Positions 52,980 through 63,068 of a stretch of DNA of 64,000 bases are shown here, in pieces. Position 1 is the stretch's first letter. Every line of letters starts with the position of its first letter. Source of the stretch: Capsulimonadaceae bacterium (GTDB lineage Bacteria > Armatimonadota > Armatimonadia > Armatimonadales > Capsulimonadaceae); assembly GCA_031292625.1 (NCBI GenBank), contig JARLGU010000015.1, positions 186,001 to 250,000 on the forward strand. Direction: 5' to 3'. The notes under the pieces were generated by a model, which saw only the letters and a program-made list of their open reading frames with translations, was not told where the DNA came from and ran no database searches. The translations under genes and the position numbers were made by a program.

Positions 52980-54110
52980 TTAGGGCTCGCTCATTCCTTC
53001 CTGCTCATCGTGTTTAATGGGCTGATCACATGACGCATCATCCGTTTCGGCCTGGGTCGCCGTCGCTTGATGGCGTCTGGCCTTCGTGCGCGCGACGTTG
53101 TACGGTACGTGGAGTGGTTCGAGTGAGTTGCCGTTTATACCGACCGCTTTGATCCAGCGTCGCGGTTTGTCGCCTTCGGGCTCGAGTTCGTTCAGAATCA
53201 GCCTGTCCAGTTCCTCGCGAAGCCTGGCTTCTTCCGCCTCAAGCCGAAGGCGCTCCGCCGAAATGTGCGGATCGCCCGGAAGATCGAAGATAAGGGGGTT
53301 GAATGCGTCCAGCACTTTTTCGGTCTGCTCGTCGGTTTGCCTGGCTTCATCGCCCAACGTCTCCATTGCGTGGAGCACATCGACCAGCTCTCGCCGGATG
53401 CGCTCGATCTCGCGTTCGTGGCCGCGGTTCGGACCAAGCGCCTTCCAGACCCCGAGCAGGCGTCGACGGGTCATCGCGAGCGGACCGCGCTTGCTGCTTT
53501 TGCCCCCCGTTGCCATCCTTGCGGCTTTCGCCTGGGCTACCCGCCAGGGCGTTGCTGCCTGCCGGGCGTCCAGGTCCGCAGCGGTTGACGTGTCCGCTTC
53601 GCACGCCATATAGCGATCGATGTCCTCGCTGAGCGTAGCGAGAGGCCTCCAGCACGCGACGATGTTGCTGCCAAGCCACGCCCATCCATCGTTATCGGCC
53701 TCAAAATAGTGCAGGTAGGGGTGATAGTCGGCCCAATCGTACCACGGAATGACGGATCCGTTGAGACCAAAGCTGCGCACGAGGGGCATCCTGCCTTCGT
53801 GGATCGCCTCGACCTCAGTGGGGAGTGCGTGGACCATGCGGAGGGACTCGCCGATCGGGACATTGATCGCAATCAGAACAGTATCGGAAGCGGGCATCGA
53901 GGTGAAGAAGGAAAGACCGCGATGTTCGACCGGGATTTCGTCGACCTCTTCCTGGGATTTGGGGATGCCGATCGGCGGCCGTTTGGGTACGGGCATGTTG
54001 TCCACGTACACGACATACGACGATTGCTCAACGGGCTGGTCTTCCTCGGCTGTTAGATCATACCGCAGCATTCGTCGTGCGCCACGCACTTTTGGGCCAT
54101 CGTTACGCAT
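52980..54110 (-). CDS. Hypothetical protein with C-terminal coiled coil
   Basis: I do not recognise this 376-residue protein. Residues 1-170 form a mixed domain with many aromatic residues (GLNGSVIPWYDWADYHPYLHYFEADNDGWAWLGSN). A basic stretch around 205-225 (GKSSKRGPLAMTRRRLLG) and a charged helical region at about 230-330 (HEREIERIRRELVDVLHAMETLGDEARQ, AERLRLEAEEARLREELDRLIL) likely form a coiled coil. The tail is polar. There is no signal peptide or membrane helix. GGGAAG lies close before the ATG. It converges with the UroD-family gene with only 3 bases between the stops. Confidence 0.65.
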   Translation of the reverse strand: MRNDGPKVRGARRMLRYDLTAEEDQPVEQSSYVVYVDNMPVPKRPPIGIPKSQEEVDEIPVEHRGLSFFTSMPASDTVLIAINVPIGESLRMVHALPTEVEAIHEGRMPLVRSFGLNGSVIPWYDWADYHPYLHYFEADNDGWAWLGSNIVACWRPLATLSEDIDRYMACEADTSTAADLDARQAATPWRVAQAKAARMATGGKSSKRGPLAMTRRRLLGVWKALGPNRGHEREIERIRRELVDVLHAMETLGDEARQTDEQTEKVLDAFNPLIFDLPGDPHISAERLRLEAEEARLREELDRLILNELEPEGDKPRRWIKAVGINGNSLEPLHVPYNVARTKARRHQATATQAETDDASCDQPIKHDEQEGMSEP

Positions 54111-54229
54111 GGGTCTTCCCTAGATCATCGCTTCACTATATAGTTAGGATACCGTATGAATAGACGGATTTGTGTGTGAAGCGTTCAGTGGATCGCGCTC
54201 TAGAACCGCAGGCAAATACGTGAACGAGA

Positions 54230-54259
54230 TTCATCTGGCGCATAAAGCGCCTGGATGAA
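54230..54259. terminator. Hairpin downstream of the GH3 gene
   Basis: TTCATC and GGCGC pair with GCGCC and GATGAA around an ATAAA loop. A second hairpin, GGCGGC/GCCGCC, lies near 54325-54350. Either may end GH3 transcription on the minus strand. Confidence 0.45.
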
Positions 54260-54379
54260 GGACGTCGCGCTGATAGAGGAGATCAGGTCCACAAGAGAAA
54301 ATCGTCACAGCCGGTGTATTGTGTGGCGGCAGGATAATTGTGACGCCGCCGGTTGATTCTCCCATTGGCTCGCTCCTCG

Positions 54380-56473
54380 CTAGGCCGTTCGCCTCACCGT
54401 TGCCGCGATGACCGGCGCATCGGTACCCGGCTGGCCGCCGCCGGCCGAGATGGCAATTCGTCCCACAATCGGATGCTGCTCGCCGTCAATCTCCGTGCGC
54501 AGTAGCTGCGCGGGCGGGATGCTGAGAGCCACGCGCTGAGTGAGCCCCGCTCCCAGCGTGACGCGTGCAAAGGCCTTTAGCTCGCGGATTGGGGCGTCTG
54601 CGGGCGAATCGAGGTCGGTGATATAGACCTGGACCACCTCGTCGCCGGGGATCTCGGACGCGTTCGTGACGTTAATCGACACCTCCAACGGCGCCGCAGA
54701 CGCGGACATGGCCGTGACTTGGAGCGAATCGTACGTGAAGCGGGAATAGCTGAGCCCATAGCCGAACGGATAGAGCGGCTCTTTTGAGAAGTAGCGATAT
54801 GTCCGCCCGGCCATGTTGTAATCGCGAAAATCAGGGACATCGCCGAGTGACTTGTAGAACGTCACCGGGAGACGTCCGGCTGGGTTGTAATCGCCGAACA
54901 GTATGTCCGCGACGCCGTTGCCGCCCTCTTCGCCGGGGTACCAGACGTAAAGCAGCGCGTCCGCGTTTTCCTTCGCCCAGTTGAGTGCGATCGCGGATCC
55001 TCCGGTGACGACAACAACCAGCGGCTTACCGCTTTCTTTCAGCTTCTTCAGCAGATCCTCTTGCGAGCCTGGCAGATCGATATGACGCCGGTCTCCGCCG
55101 CCGTCCGAATCCGCCACTTCGCCTTCTTCGCCTTCCAAGCGAGGCGATAGGCCAACGACCGCGACGATTACGTCGGACAGACTCGCGTGCCACAGCGCGG
55201 TTCCCGAGACGCCAGAATGTTGCGCAAGCGGAACGCCTTCCGACCAGTGGATGGCCGTGCCAGCGCTGACCTTTCCGCAGATCCCCTCAAGGATCGTGAT
55301 GAGGCGGGAACTGAGGCCGTTGTAGTTTGCGAGAAGAACGTCCGTCGATGCCGCGTTCGGTCCCGTAACTTGCACGGCGCGAAGATCTTTGCGCAGCGGC
55401 AGAACACCGTTGTTCTTCAGCAGGACGATCGATTCGCGAGCTGCCTGCCGCGCCAACTCACGATGCGCGGGGCTCGCGTTGACGGATGCGGCGATGCCGG
55501 CATAGGGAACGCGCGCGGGATCGTCAAAGAAGCCGAGCTTGATGCGCGTTGCGAATAGCCGGGTAACCGCCGTGTCGATCTCCGCCTCGCCGATCAATCC
55601 TTCGGCGACCGCCTGATGGAGCGCATGGTAGGTTTCGCCGCAGTTGAGGTCGCAACCGTTCTTGACAGCGAGCGCGGATGACTCCGCCGGGGTGTCCGTA
55701 ATTTTGTGATGCAGGTGAAAGTCGCAGACGGCCCCGCAGTCCGACACGACGTGGCCATCGAATCCCCACTCGCCGCGCAGGATATCGGCGAGCAGAGTTT
55801 TGCTTCCGCAGCAAACCTCGCCGTTCGTGCGGTTGTACGCGCCCATGACGCTTTCGACGCGGGCTTCCTGGACAAGCGCTTTGAACGCCGGCAAGTAGGT
55901 TTCGCGAAGATCCTTTTGGCTAACGACCGCGTCGAACGTGTGCCGCTCGGTTTCCGGTCCCGAGTGAACCGCGAAATGCTTCGCGTTGGCCGCCGTCTTG
56001 AGATAGGTAGGGTGGTCACCCTGAAGCGCCTTCACGAAGGTGACTCCCATGCGCGATGTCAAAAATGGGTCTTCGCCGTAGGTTTCGTGGCCGCGCCCCC
56101 ATCTTGGGTCCCGGAAGATATTGATGTTGGGCGTCCAGAAGGTTAACCCGAAGTACTGATCGCGATTGCCATTCCGGACCGCCTCGTGATGCTTTGCGCG
56201 CGCCTCGTCGCTGATCGCCGTTGCGACGCGGTCGATCAAGGGCGTGTTCCATGTCGCCGCCAATCCGATTGCCTGGGGAAATACCGTCGCGACGCCGGCT
56301 CTGGCGACGCCGTGAAGGCACTCGTTCCACCAATTGTAGGCCGGTATCCCGAGCCGATCGATCGCCGGTGATTCGTGCAGCATTTGGGATATCTTCTCAT
56401 CCAGAGTTAGCCTGGAAACGAGATCGCGAGCGCGGTCTTTTAGCGGAACGTTCGGGTCAAGATATGCAGGCAT
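54380..56473 (-). CDS. Glycoside hydrolase family 3 (beta-glucosidase/beta-xylosidase-like)
   Basis: The 697-residue protein has the GH3 N-terminal barrel with NWWNECLHGVARAG and TFWTPNINIFRDPRWGRGHETYGEDP. The nucleophile segment is HVVSDCGAVCDF (Asp245). The second alpha/beta domain (ESIVLLKNNGVLPL, VVVTGGSAIALNW) and a C-terminal fibronectin-like domain (YPFGYGLSYSRF onward) follow. The WNECLHG form is common in the beta-xylosidase branch, so xylo-oligosaccharides are a reasonable guess beside beta-glucosides. No signal peptide. AAAGGGG lies 6 bases before the ATG. Confidence 0.92.
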   Translation of the reverse strand: MPAYLDPNVPLKDRARDLVSRLTLDEKISQMLHESPAIDRLGIPAYNWWNECLHGVARAGVATVFPQAIGLAATWNTPLIDRVATAISDEARAKHHEAVRNGNRDQYFGLTFWTPNINIFRDPRWGRGHETYGEDPFLTSRMGVTFVKALQGDHPTYLKTAANAKHFAVHSGPETERHTFDAVVSQKDLRETYLPAFKALVQEARVESVMGAYNRTNGEVCCGSKTLLADILRGEWGFDGHVVSDCGAVCDFHLHHKITDTPAESSALAVKNGCDLNCGETYHALHQAVAEGLIGEAEIDTAVTRLFATRIKLGFFDDPARVPYAGIAASVNASPAHRELARQAARESIVLLKNNGVLPLRKDLRAVQVTGPNAASTDVLLANYNGLSSRLITILEGICGKVSAGTAIHWSEGVPLAQHSGVSGTALWHASLSDVIVAVVGLSPRLEGEEGEVADSDGGGDRRHIDLPGSQEDLLKKLKESGKPLVVVVTGGSAIALNWAKENADALLYVWYPGEEGGNGVADILFGDYNPAGRLPVTFYKSLGDVPDFRDYNMAGRTYRYFSKEPLYPFGYGLSYSRFTYDSLQVTAMSASAAPLEVSINVTNASEIPGDEVVQVYITDLDSPADAPIRELKAFARVTLGAGLTQRVALSIPPAQLLRTEIDGEQHPIVGRIAISAGGGQPGTDAPVIAATVRRTA

Positions 56474-56602
56474 GGACTGCCCCTTTCACGATCGCCGCTA
56501 GTAGGAAATGGGCGATGGCTATTTGGTCCATTTCCGTGCGGCGTAATTTGTTATCCGGTTAGATTTAGGCAATGGGAAGCGGAATCCTTCTTCGCCTAAA
56601 AT

Positions 56603-56640
56603 AACCAGCTTCACGAATCGCGTGATTCGTGAAGCTGGTT
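56603..56640 (-). terminator. Terminator of the DEAD-box helicase gene
   Basis: A perfect 17-base stem with loop GCGT (56603-56619 with 56624-56640) is followed on the minus strand by TATTTTAGG. Confidence 0.85.
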
Positions 56641-56678
56641 TCTCAGGCGCCCTCTGAGCGCCTCGGCCGCGCGTGCGA

Positions 56679-58850
56679 CTAATGTCGTTCCTTGGCCACG
56701 CGCACGGGGATCTTTCGGCCGCGGTAGCGGACGTTGGCGAGGACATCGACGATCGCGGGGGCGTCCGCAGCCGGGACTTCAACAAACGTAACCTTGTCCA
56801 GGATGTCGATTGTGCCTATCGCGCGACCGGTCAGGCCCAGCTCGCGCTGGATGACGCCGACAATGTCGGCAGGACGCAATCCGTCGATGCGGCCGGCGCC
56901 GATAAAGACCCGGAGCATGCCATGCTCGGTCCGGTCTTCCTGGGTTGCGACTGCGGCGTCGATCTCTTCCGGCGACGTTGACCAGCTCTTCCAGAGCACC
57001 TTGAGCGAAGCGGCCGCAACGTCCGCCGGATCGTACGCGTGCGACAAGTCCGATACGATGTCAAGGTAGGCGTCGTAGTCCGCGGCGTCGAGCGTTTCCG
57101 TAAGCATCTCAACAAACCGCTGACGGCGGCGGGCGGCGATGTCGGCTGCCGTCGGGACGCGCGCGGGGGTCATCTTGACGCCGATTTGCTGCTCGATGAA
57201 GTAGAGCTGGCGGCGTTGGCGCGGTTCGACCAGCGTGATCGCGTCGCCCGTGCGCCCCGCGCGGCCCGTTCGGCCGATGCGATGGATATACTGTTCGACA
57301 TCCCATGGAATGTCGTAATTGATGACGTGGGTCACCGTCTCGATGTCGAGACCGCGCGCTGCCACATCGGTGGCGATCAGCAGATCCGCCTGACCGTCGC
57401 GGAAACGCTTGAGCACGCGCTCGCGTTCGGTCTGCCCCATATCTCCGTTAAGCGACTCCGCCGCATAGCCGCGCACGCGAAGCGCCTCGGCAAGTTCCTC
57501 CGTCTCGATGCGCGTCCGGCAGAAAACGATTGTCGGGCCAGGGGTTTCCATGTCGAGAACCCTGGCGAGTGCGTCCTGCTTCTTGCCCGGAACGACATCG
57601 TAGTAAGTCTGCTTGGTCGTCTCCACCGTCCGTCGCTTGCTCTCGATCTGGACGATAAAGGGATCATTCAGGTACTTGCCTGACAGCGCCATGACGCGAT
57701 CCTGCATGGTGGCGGAAAAGAGCGCGGTTTGGCGTTGCGCGGGCAGCTCGGCGAGTATGGCTTCGACCTCTTCAAGAAACCCGAGCGCGAGCATCTCGTC
57801 AGCTTCGTCGAGCACGCAGAATTTCACCGATGCGAGACTAAGCGTCTCGCGGCGCATATGGTCGAGTACTCGGCCGGGCGTGCCGACCACAATGTGCGCG
57901 CCGCTCTTCAACGCACGAAACTGGCGGTCAATTGGCTGCCCGCCGTAGACGGCGGTCACGCGTGCGCCGGTGCTGTTTGCAAAGACCTGAACCTCGGCGG
58001 CAACTTGGATGGCAAGTTCGCGCGTCGGAGCCAGGATAATCACTTGCGTGGTTGCGGCGGAGACATCGACTATCTGAATGGCGGGCAGGGCGAATGCGGC
58101 AGTCTTTCCGGTTCCCGTTTGTGCCTGCCCGATCAGATCGCGGCCAGACAGAAGAACTGGAATTCCGCCTGCCTGAATGGGGGTGGGCGACTCGTAACCT
58201 GCTTTGACCACGGCGGCCCGCATCGCGTCGCTTAGCCCAAGCTCATCAAACGTCGGTCCCTGGGGCGTCTCTACTTCGGAAGCGGCTTCAACTGGCTCGT
58301 CGATGCGTAGGGGGGCATCTGCCTTCGCCGCCTCAGTCTTGGCGCGCTTGGGCCGATCCCGCTTCTTTGGAGCATCGATCGGGGGCTGCGCGTATCGAGA
58401 TGCGTCAATCTCCTGGCGATCGGCGTTTCGTATGCGGGTTGTGCGGGGGGCGTCTCCGGACGGAGGGACGAACTTCCCCTTGGGCCCCGTGAAGCGCGGC
58501 GGGACCTCGTTTGGCGCAGCTGCCGGATCGTCCATCCATGGCCGCGACGGCTTGGATGGTTTGCCCGGATGAGGGCGGCCTGTCGCTTTTGCTTTGACAT
58601 CGCGGCTTGTTTCGCGCTTTGCGCGGATCGCCGCCGGCTCGTTGCGCCATCGTTTCTTTATTCGGCCGCCTGGGACGTTTTCAGCGGACCGGTCGGTACT
58701 GGAAGCGCGGGGCTTTTCCGCGCGATCGCCTGGAAGTGAATCGCTCGAGCCAAAGTTCGGTCTACCGGGCTTTTTAGTACGCTCGTCGGTAGACTGACGC
58801 CGCGCGGGGCGTTGCGAATTCGAATCTGTTGCACGTTTAGGTTTTGCCAT
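56679..58850 (-). CDS. DEAD-box ATP-dependent RNA helicase with DbpA-type C-terminal domain
   Basis: The product is 723 residues from the ATG at 58850 (MAKPKRATDSNS). The first 200 residues are basic, Pro/Arg-rich and probably disordered. The helicase core then shows the Q motif (FDELGLSDAMRAAVVKAGYESPTPIQ), AQTGTGKTAAF, APTRELAIQ, VLDEADEML, FSATM and HRIGRTGRAGRTGDAI. The last 75 residues (LRVFIGAGRIDGLRPADIVGVIQ...VRVAKERH) match the DbpA RNA-binding domain found in DeaD/CsdA. It probably unwinds RNA in ribosome assembly or cold response. GATAAT lies 6 bases before the ATG without a Shine-Dalgarno, so the mRNA may be leaderless. Confidence 0.93.
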   Translation of the reverse strand: MAKPKRATDSNSQRPARRQSTDERTKKPGRPNFGSSDSLPGDRAEKPRASSTDRSAENVPGGRIKKRWRNEPAAIRAKRETSRDVKAKATGRPHPGKPSKPSRPWMDDPAAAPNEVPPRFTGPKGKFVPPSGDAPRTTRIRNADRQEIDASRYAQPPIDAPKKRDRPKRAKTEAAKADAPLRIDEPVEAASEVETPQGPTFDELGLSDAMRAAVVKAGYESPTPIQAGGIPVLLSGRDLIGQAQTGTGKTAAFALPAIQIVDVSAATTQVIILAPTRELAIQVAAEVQVFANSTGARVTAVYGGQPIDRQFRALKSGAHIVVGTPGRVLDHMRRETLSLASVKFCVLDEADEMLALGFLEEVEAILAELPAQRQTALFSATMQDRVMALSGKYLNDPFIVQIESKRRTVETTKQTYYDVVPGKKQDALARVLDMETPGPTIVFCRTRIETEELAEALRVRGYAAESLNGDMGQTERERVLKRFRDGQADLLIATDVAARGLDIETVTHVINYDIPWDVEQYIHRIGRTGRAGRTGDAITLVEPRQRRQLYFIEQQIGVKMTPARVPTAADIAARRRQRFVEMLTETLDAADYDAYLDIVSDLSHAYDPADVAAASLKVLWKSWSTSPEEIDAAVATQEDRTEHGMLRVFIGAGRIDGLRPADIVGVIQRELGLTGRAIGTIDILDKVTFVEVPAADAPAIVDVLANVRYRGRKIPVRVAKERH

Positions 58851-59064
58851 AGGTCTATTATCGTACCCGGCATCGCGTGGTCTCCTCGCGTTTGTGCAAC
58901 ATTGCCTTGCCATACGACGTCAACACGCGTACGGCCTTTTGCCGCCAGCGTCCGATTCCAGCGCACATCGTGAAGCAGTGAAACCGCTGTGACGGCCCTT
59001 TTTCAAAAACGGCCACGGCGGCCGCAGAGCTTCTTATAGGACCTTTCAACTAATCGATACGCTT

Positions 59065-62000
59065 TCAGAATGCCGTCAGCGACCGGTAGTCCGTTTCGGA
59101 CAATAGGTAACGCGGACTCGACGTAACGTGTACTGAGGCGTCGCCGGACGCCGGCACCGTGATCAGGGTAACGCGGCCGACGACATCGACGGCGAGCCAT
59201 CTCTTTGCCGGATCGAGATGGACTACAGCGCTCTGCGCAGCGCCTGTCGTCCAGAGCATGGTCGTTGGTCCGAAGCGGGCAGCCTGGATTCCGGCGCCGA
59301 GATCGAGGCGGCTGTAAGGAAGACCGTCGATCAGCGCGCCTGCGGTGTAGTATGACGCCTCTGCCGGCATGTGACCGGCCTCGATATCGCCGAGTGACGA
59401 TTCAGCCCGGGCGTAGTTCCACGGAATGAGAAAGCCAATCCGCTCAAAGTCGCGGCGGCTGTTGGCGCAAGCTGCCATTTTCGCCACCATGTCCGCCTGC
59501 CAGCGTCGCGCATCTGCCCCGTGGCATGACCGCGCGCCAGTTTCGCCTATCCAGAACGGTTTGTCGTTGCCCCGTCCCAGCTCCGCGTAACATTTGAGCA
59601 GTCCCAACTCGGTTTCAGTTTCGCTATTGGACATCGAACCTTCTAGGATGGGCGCGTTCTTTGGATAGCAATGAACGTCCCAAACGTCGACATATCTGTC
59701 GATACCCAGTGCAAGGCAATCCTTGAACCACGAATCGGCTGCGGGGCGGACGAGGCTCGCGCTAAGAACAAGCGCTTTGGGCGATGCCGCTTTGACCGCT
59801 TCGTAGTGGGCTCGCGTGACGGCCGTCCAATGCTCCGCCGTGCCCCTCACGTTTGGAACGATATCAACCTCGTTAAACGATTTGAACGAATCGACATAGG
59901 GCGAAATCTTGGAGACGGTGTCGTTGACCGTATCCGGCGAATCGAAAGACCAGAGATCGCCTGCGAGGTGAAGCCCGCGTCGAGAAGCTTCGCGATATAG
60001 GTCGACGCAAGGACCGGGATTGCCTCCGACGTTACGATAGAAGCCCATGCGCTCCATATACGGGAAGTATAAGGTAGACGATCGTCCGTCATCCATCCAA
60101 TAATAGGTCGTTGCCATCTTCTTGGCGGTCGCGCGCGCCTTCTGCGCTGCCGTTCCCGCGATTACGCTGAAACCGTCTGGCGGATACGCGGCGATCTGCG
60201 CGCCGTTTGGCGTCGTCAGGCTCAGGTGGACGGAATAGTATCCGGTTGGCGGGGCCGCTCCCATGTCGAAGTCCGCGATCCCGGGGAACACGATTGTGGC
60301 GGCTCGCCGCGCAATGCTCTTGCCGTCATAGTCGCGAATGTCCACTGCGAGGCGGGCGCGGATCGAGATCAGCGGTATGACCGGAGCAGTCTCGTTAGCC
60401 GTAGCAAGGCGCTTGAGCGAGACGCGCAGGCGAAGGGGATGTCCGGAGTAGACAAGGTTAAACGGCGCATCGGTTGTGATGATGGGTTGAACGCGATTCG
60501 CTTCGTCATGCAGCGCGGAGGGCTCGCTGGTGTTGACTTGTGACGTACGCAGGGAGGTTGCCGGGGCGCCCGTGTGCGTGGTCAAGCGTGCGCGGAAGAA
60601 GAAGGCTTCGCCGTCGCGGTTCTGCATAATGAGCTTAACGAGAAGCCGATTCCAACCCGGATTTAACGGAACGCGTGCGTAGACAGGTCCTTCGGGATGC
60701 GCGGGCCTGACATGTATCCGATTGCCCTGATCCGTTGTCGAAACCGTCTCCGTGGTCGATGAGCCGAGGGGCAGGGGAGTTGCGGCGGCGCTGGCGTCAC
60801 GTTGGAACGATAGCTGCTGACCATTGATCCAGCCTGCGGTTTCGACGCCGGATTGGCTGAGGTGAAGCGTGATGTCGCGTTCACGCTCCGGCTTCAGGTA
60901 GATGCACGCGTAGGCCGTGCCCTTTGACCACACAAAATCGCGCGTCGCTGGATCGATGACCACAATCCCGTCATTGCCTGGCGTTCGCGATTGCCAGGAA
61001 GTGTGGATCACCGTGTCGAACTGCAGAGCAATGCAAGGATCGTTCAGGCTAGGCGCTGTTTCCGCCTCCGCATCGAGGCCCCAGAGCGATAGACCGCTCG
61101 GCCCGCACCACTCGCCAGCGACAATCCATGCGTTTGGGCTGCCGTCCGCGTTCAACTCAGCGCCGTTGCCTGATTCTGCGCGCGCCTTGGGAACGTCGAC
61201 GTCGAGCGGCGTATTGGCTTGAAGCGCGGCCTCGATGCGCTTGGACGAATCCGACGGGCGGCATATTGCACGGATCCCGTAGGCGTCATCCATGACGATC
61301 AGGGCGGGGAGGGCGGCGATCCCGATCTTGTCCGCGATGAAACGCGCCTGAGCGGCCTGGTAAACTCGTGCGCTCGTTACGGTCTGCAGCGAATTGGCCT
61401 GTTGATGGATTTCCTCGCACAACCTCGCGGCGGTAGAAGCCTTGTCGCCTTCCAGTAGGTAGAGCCGGCGCGAAACCTGCGCCGGACGCCACGATTCCAT
61501 CTCGGCCCGGATCGTTCCATCGTGTTCGTCCATGTCGCCTGGCAGATTGGCAACGCGCGATAGGACGACGGCTACGATCTGCTTGTGCCCCGACGCCATG
61601 CCGGACTCGCGGATCGTCAGCGCGCGATCTTGCGGGTATATGGTGATTTGCGGACCCGCCTTGCGCCAGTCGAGCTGCCACGAGACGCCGTTAGATTGCT
61701 TCCATGTCGCTCGTTCGGTTGCAGTCGCTTCGCTCCCGCCAGCGCTTAGATGAAACTCCTGCTCGGCGACGCCGCCAAGGGTGAACGCTGTCCAAATTTC
61801 GTAGACGCCTGGGGCGGGGGCGTTTAGTGCGTAACGGATTGAGACCCTGGAGCTATCGTAACCTGCGTGAGCGACGGACAGGCTATCCGATGGCGGAATG
61901 ACCGCGCTCGCGCCGTTGACCTGAAGCGCAACCGGCGGAACGACGCGCGCACCGGCCGCTTCCCCCGCAAGCGTGTACGAGCCGCTTGCCGGAAAAACGA

Positions 62001-62142
62001 TTGCGCTCGCCGCCGCGACTCCCGGCGGGAGGGAAGCCAGAGGGGCGGCGTCGCATTTTTGGGGCGCTGAAAGCGTCCACGGAGTGAGTAAGCAAAGGGC
62101 GGCGCATGCATGCCGCGCAAGTTTCATCCATGCCGAATACAT
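59065..62142 (-). CDS. Large secreted putative glycoside hydrolase (clan A-like C-terminal barrel)
   Basis: The 1025-residue protein has an N-terminal signal peptide (LARHACAALCLLTPWTLSA). Residues about 45-650 are beta-rich, with several probable sandwich or carbohydrate-binding-like domains (GVYEIWTAFTLGGVAEQEFHLSAGG; GWNRLLVKLIMQNRDGEAFFFRARL). From about 680 a barrel-like region shows FKSFNEVDIVPN with Glu758 and FWIGETGARS with Glu867, which fits the acid/base and nucleophile strands 4 and 7 of GH-A enzymes; VDVWDVHCYP lies between them. I cannot name a GH family. It follows the pseudopilin gene by 23 bases and is probably co-transcribed with it. The start at 62142 has AAGGGA 11 bases upstream; an ATG at 62127 is possible. 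Confidence 0.75.
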   Translation of the reverse strand: MYSAWMKLARHACAALCLLTPWTLSAPQKCDAAPLASLPPGVAAASAIVFPASGSYTLAGEAAGARVVPPVALQVNGASAVIPPSDSLSVAHAGYDSSRVSIRYALNAPAPGVYEIWTAFTLGGVAEQEFHLSAGGSEATATERATWKQSNGVSWQLDWRKAGPQITIYPQDRALTIRESGMASGHKQIVAVVLSRVANLPGDMDEHDGTIRAEMESWRPAQVSRRLYLLEGDKASTAARLCEEIHQQANSLQTVTSARVYQAAQARFIADKIGIAALPALIVMDDAYGIRAICRPSDSSKRIEAALQANTPLDVDVPKARAESGNGAELNADGSPNAWIVAGEWCGPSGLSLWGLDAEAETAPSLNDPCIALQFDTVIHTSWQSRTPGNDGIVVIDPATRDFVWSKGTAYACIYLKPERERDITLHLSQSGVETAGWINGQQLSFQRDASAAATPLPLGSSTTETVSTTDQGNRIHVRPAHPEGPVYARVPLNPGWNRLLVKLIMQNRDGEAFFFRARLTTHTGAPATSLRTSQVNTSEPSALHDEANRVQPIITTDAPFNLVYSGHPLRLRVSLKRLATANETAPVIPLISIRARLAVDIRDYDGKSIARRAATIVFPGIADFDMGAAPPTGYYSVHLSLTTPNGAQIAAYPPDGFSVIAGTAAQKARATAKKMATTYYWMDDGRSSTLYFPYMERMGFYRNVGGNPGPCVDLYREASRRGLHLAGDLWSFDSPDTVNDTVSKISPYVDSFKSFNEVDIVPNVRGTAEHWTAVTRAHYEAVKAASPKALVLSASLVRPAADSWFKDCLALGIDRYVDVWDVHCYPKNAPILEGSMSNSETETELGLLKCYAELGRGNDKPFWIGETGARSCHGADARRWQADMVAKMAACANSRRDFERIGFLIPWNYARAESSLGDIEAGHMPAEASYYTAGALIDGLPYSRLDLGAGIQAARFGPTTMLWTTGAAQSAVVHLDPAKRWLAVDVVGRVTLITVPASGDASVHVTSSPRYLLSETDYRSLTAF

Positions 62143-62165
62143 TGTTGATCGAATCCCTTGACAAC

Positions 62166-63020
62166 CTATATTTTGCTAAACGTAATCTGCGCACCGTTGT
62201 TTTGAGTACCGGATGCGGTGTGGTTGGTCACCGAAGCTGCCGCGCCGGATGACGAGGCATCGTAGCCAGGCGAGACGTTGTTGCCGAGCATCCATTTGAC
62301 GTGCCCGTCTACCATGAGATAGTTTGAACCCTTGGAATGCGGACCGTCCTGTCCGGAGACGCCCATATTGCTGCTGCAACCGGTTCCCGTGCCGCTGCCC
62401 AATCCCTGGAGATAGCCCGTGGCGTACTTGACGGTGCTATTCCAGCAGCCGTTCGGGGTGTTGGAAAGCGTATAGCCGTTGCCCGTTGCGGAAAGCCCCG
62501 CGCCGCTCGCCTGATAGCAGTAGTCGATCCGGCAGTTGTTTCCGGTAACTTCCGCAAGGTTTACCGTGGCGGCTGGCGAGGAAAACTTGGAAAGCGACGC
62601 CCCCATCTCGTTGTAATCGCTGGTTGCGACGTTCAGGTTGTAGGCGTACGAAATTACGTCTGGATACGAGTTGTGTAATGTGGTCAGGTCATCGGGACAG
62701 GCGTAGACGTTCGTCGATTTGACATACGAATAGACTTGCCCGGCCCATCCCTGTCCGACACAGTATTGGTAGTTCCACGACGCGGTCATCCCAGTGTTCG
62801 GGACGCCCGGCACGGACACCTCGTCATAGTCTTGTTCGTATTGCAGGAACGCAGCGCCAAGCTGTTTCAGGTTCGAGGAGCAACTGCTCTGCCGCGCCTT
62901 CTCGCGCGCCGTCGCGAATACCGGAAATAGTATAGCCGCAAGAATCGCGATGATGGCGATAACAACGAGTAACTCAATTAATGTGAATGCGTTTTGGGTT
63001 TTAGTCTTCTGGCTTTTCAT
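62166..63020 (-). CDS. DUF1559-type pseudopilin with type IV prepilin N-terminus
   Basis: The product is 284 residues from the ATG at 63020 ([36 protein letters not shown]). The prepilin signal is cleaved before Phe in NAFTLIELL, and a hydrophobic assembly helix follows. [29 protein letters not shown] is the conserved start of the globular domain. The C-terminal [19 protein letters not shown] fits the H-X9-DG pattern common in Planctomycetes and Armatimonadota. Many such paralogues occur per genome and probably form secretion-like pseudopili. It is the first gene of a two-gene unit with the large secreted putative glycosidase. Confidence 0.9.
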   Translation of the reverse strand: MKSQKTKTQNAFTLIELLVVIAIIAILAAILFPVFATAREKARQSSCSSNLKQLGAAFLQYEQDYDEVSVPGVPNTGMTASWNYQYCVGQGWAGQVYSYVKSTNVYACPDDLTTLHNSYPDVISYAYNLNVATSDYNEMGASLSKFSSPAATVNLAEVTGNNCRIDYCYQASGAGLSATGNGYTLSNTPNGCWNSTVKYATGYLQGLGSGTGTGCSSNMGVSGQDGPHSKGSNYLMVDGHVKWMLGNNVSPGYDASSSGAAASVTNHTASGTQNNGAQITFSKI

Positions 63021-63068
63021 AGGATCCTTCCAATTGCCTGAGAGCGTGCGAAACATATCCGCCCTGTC

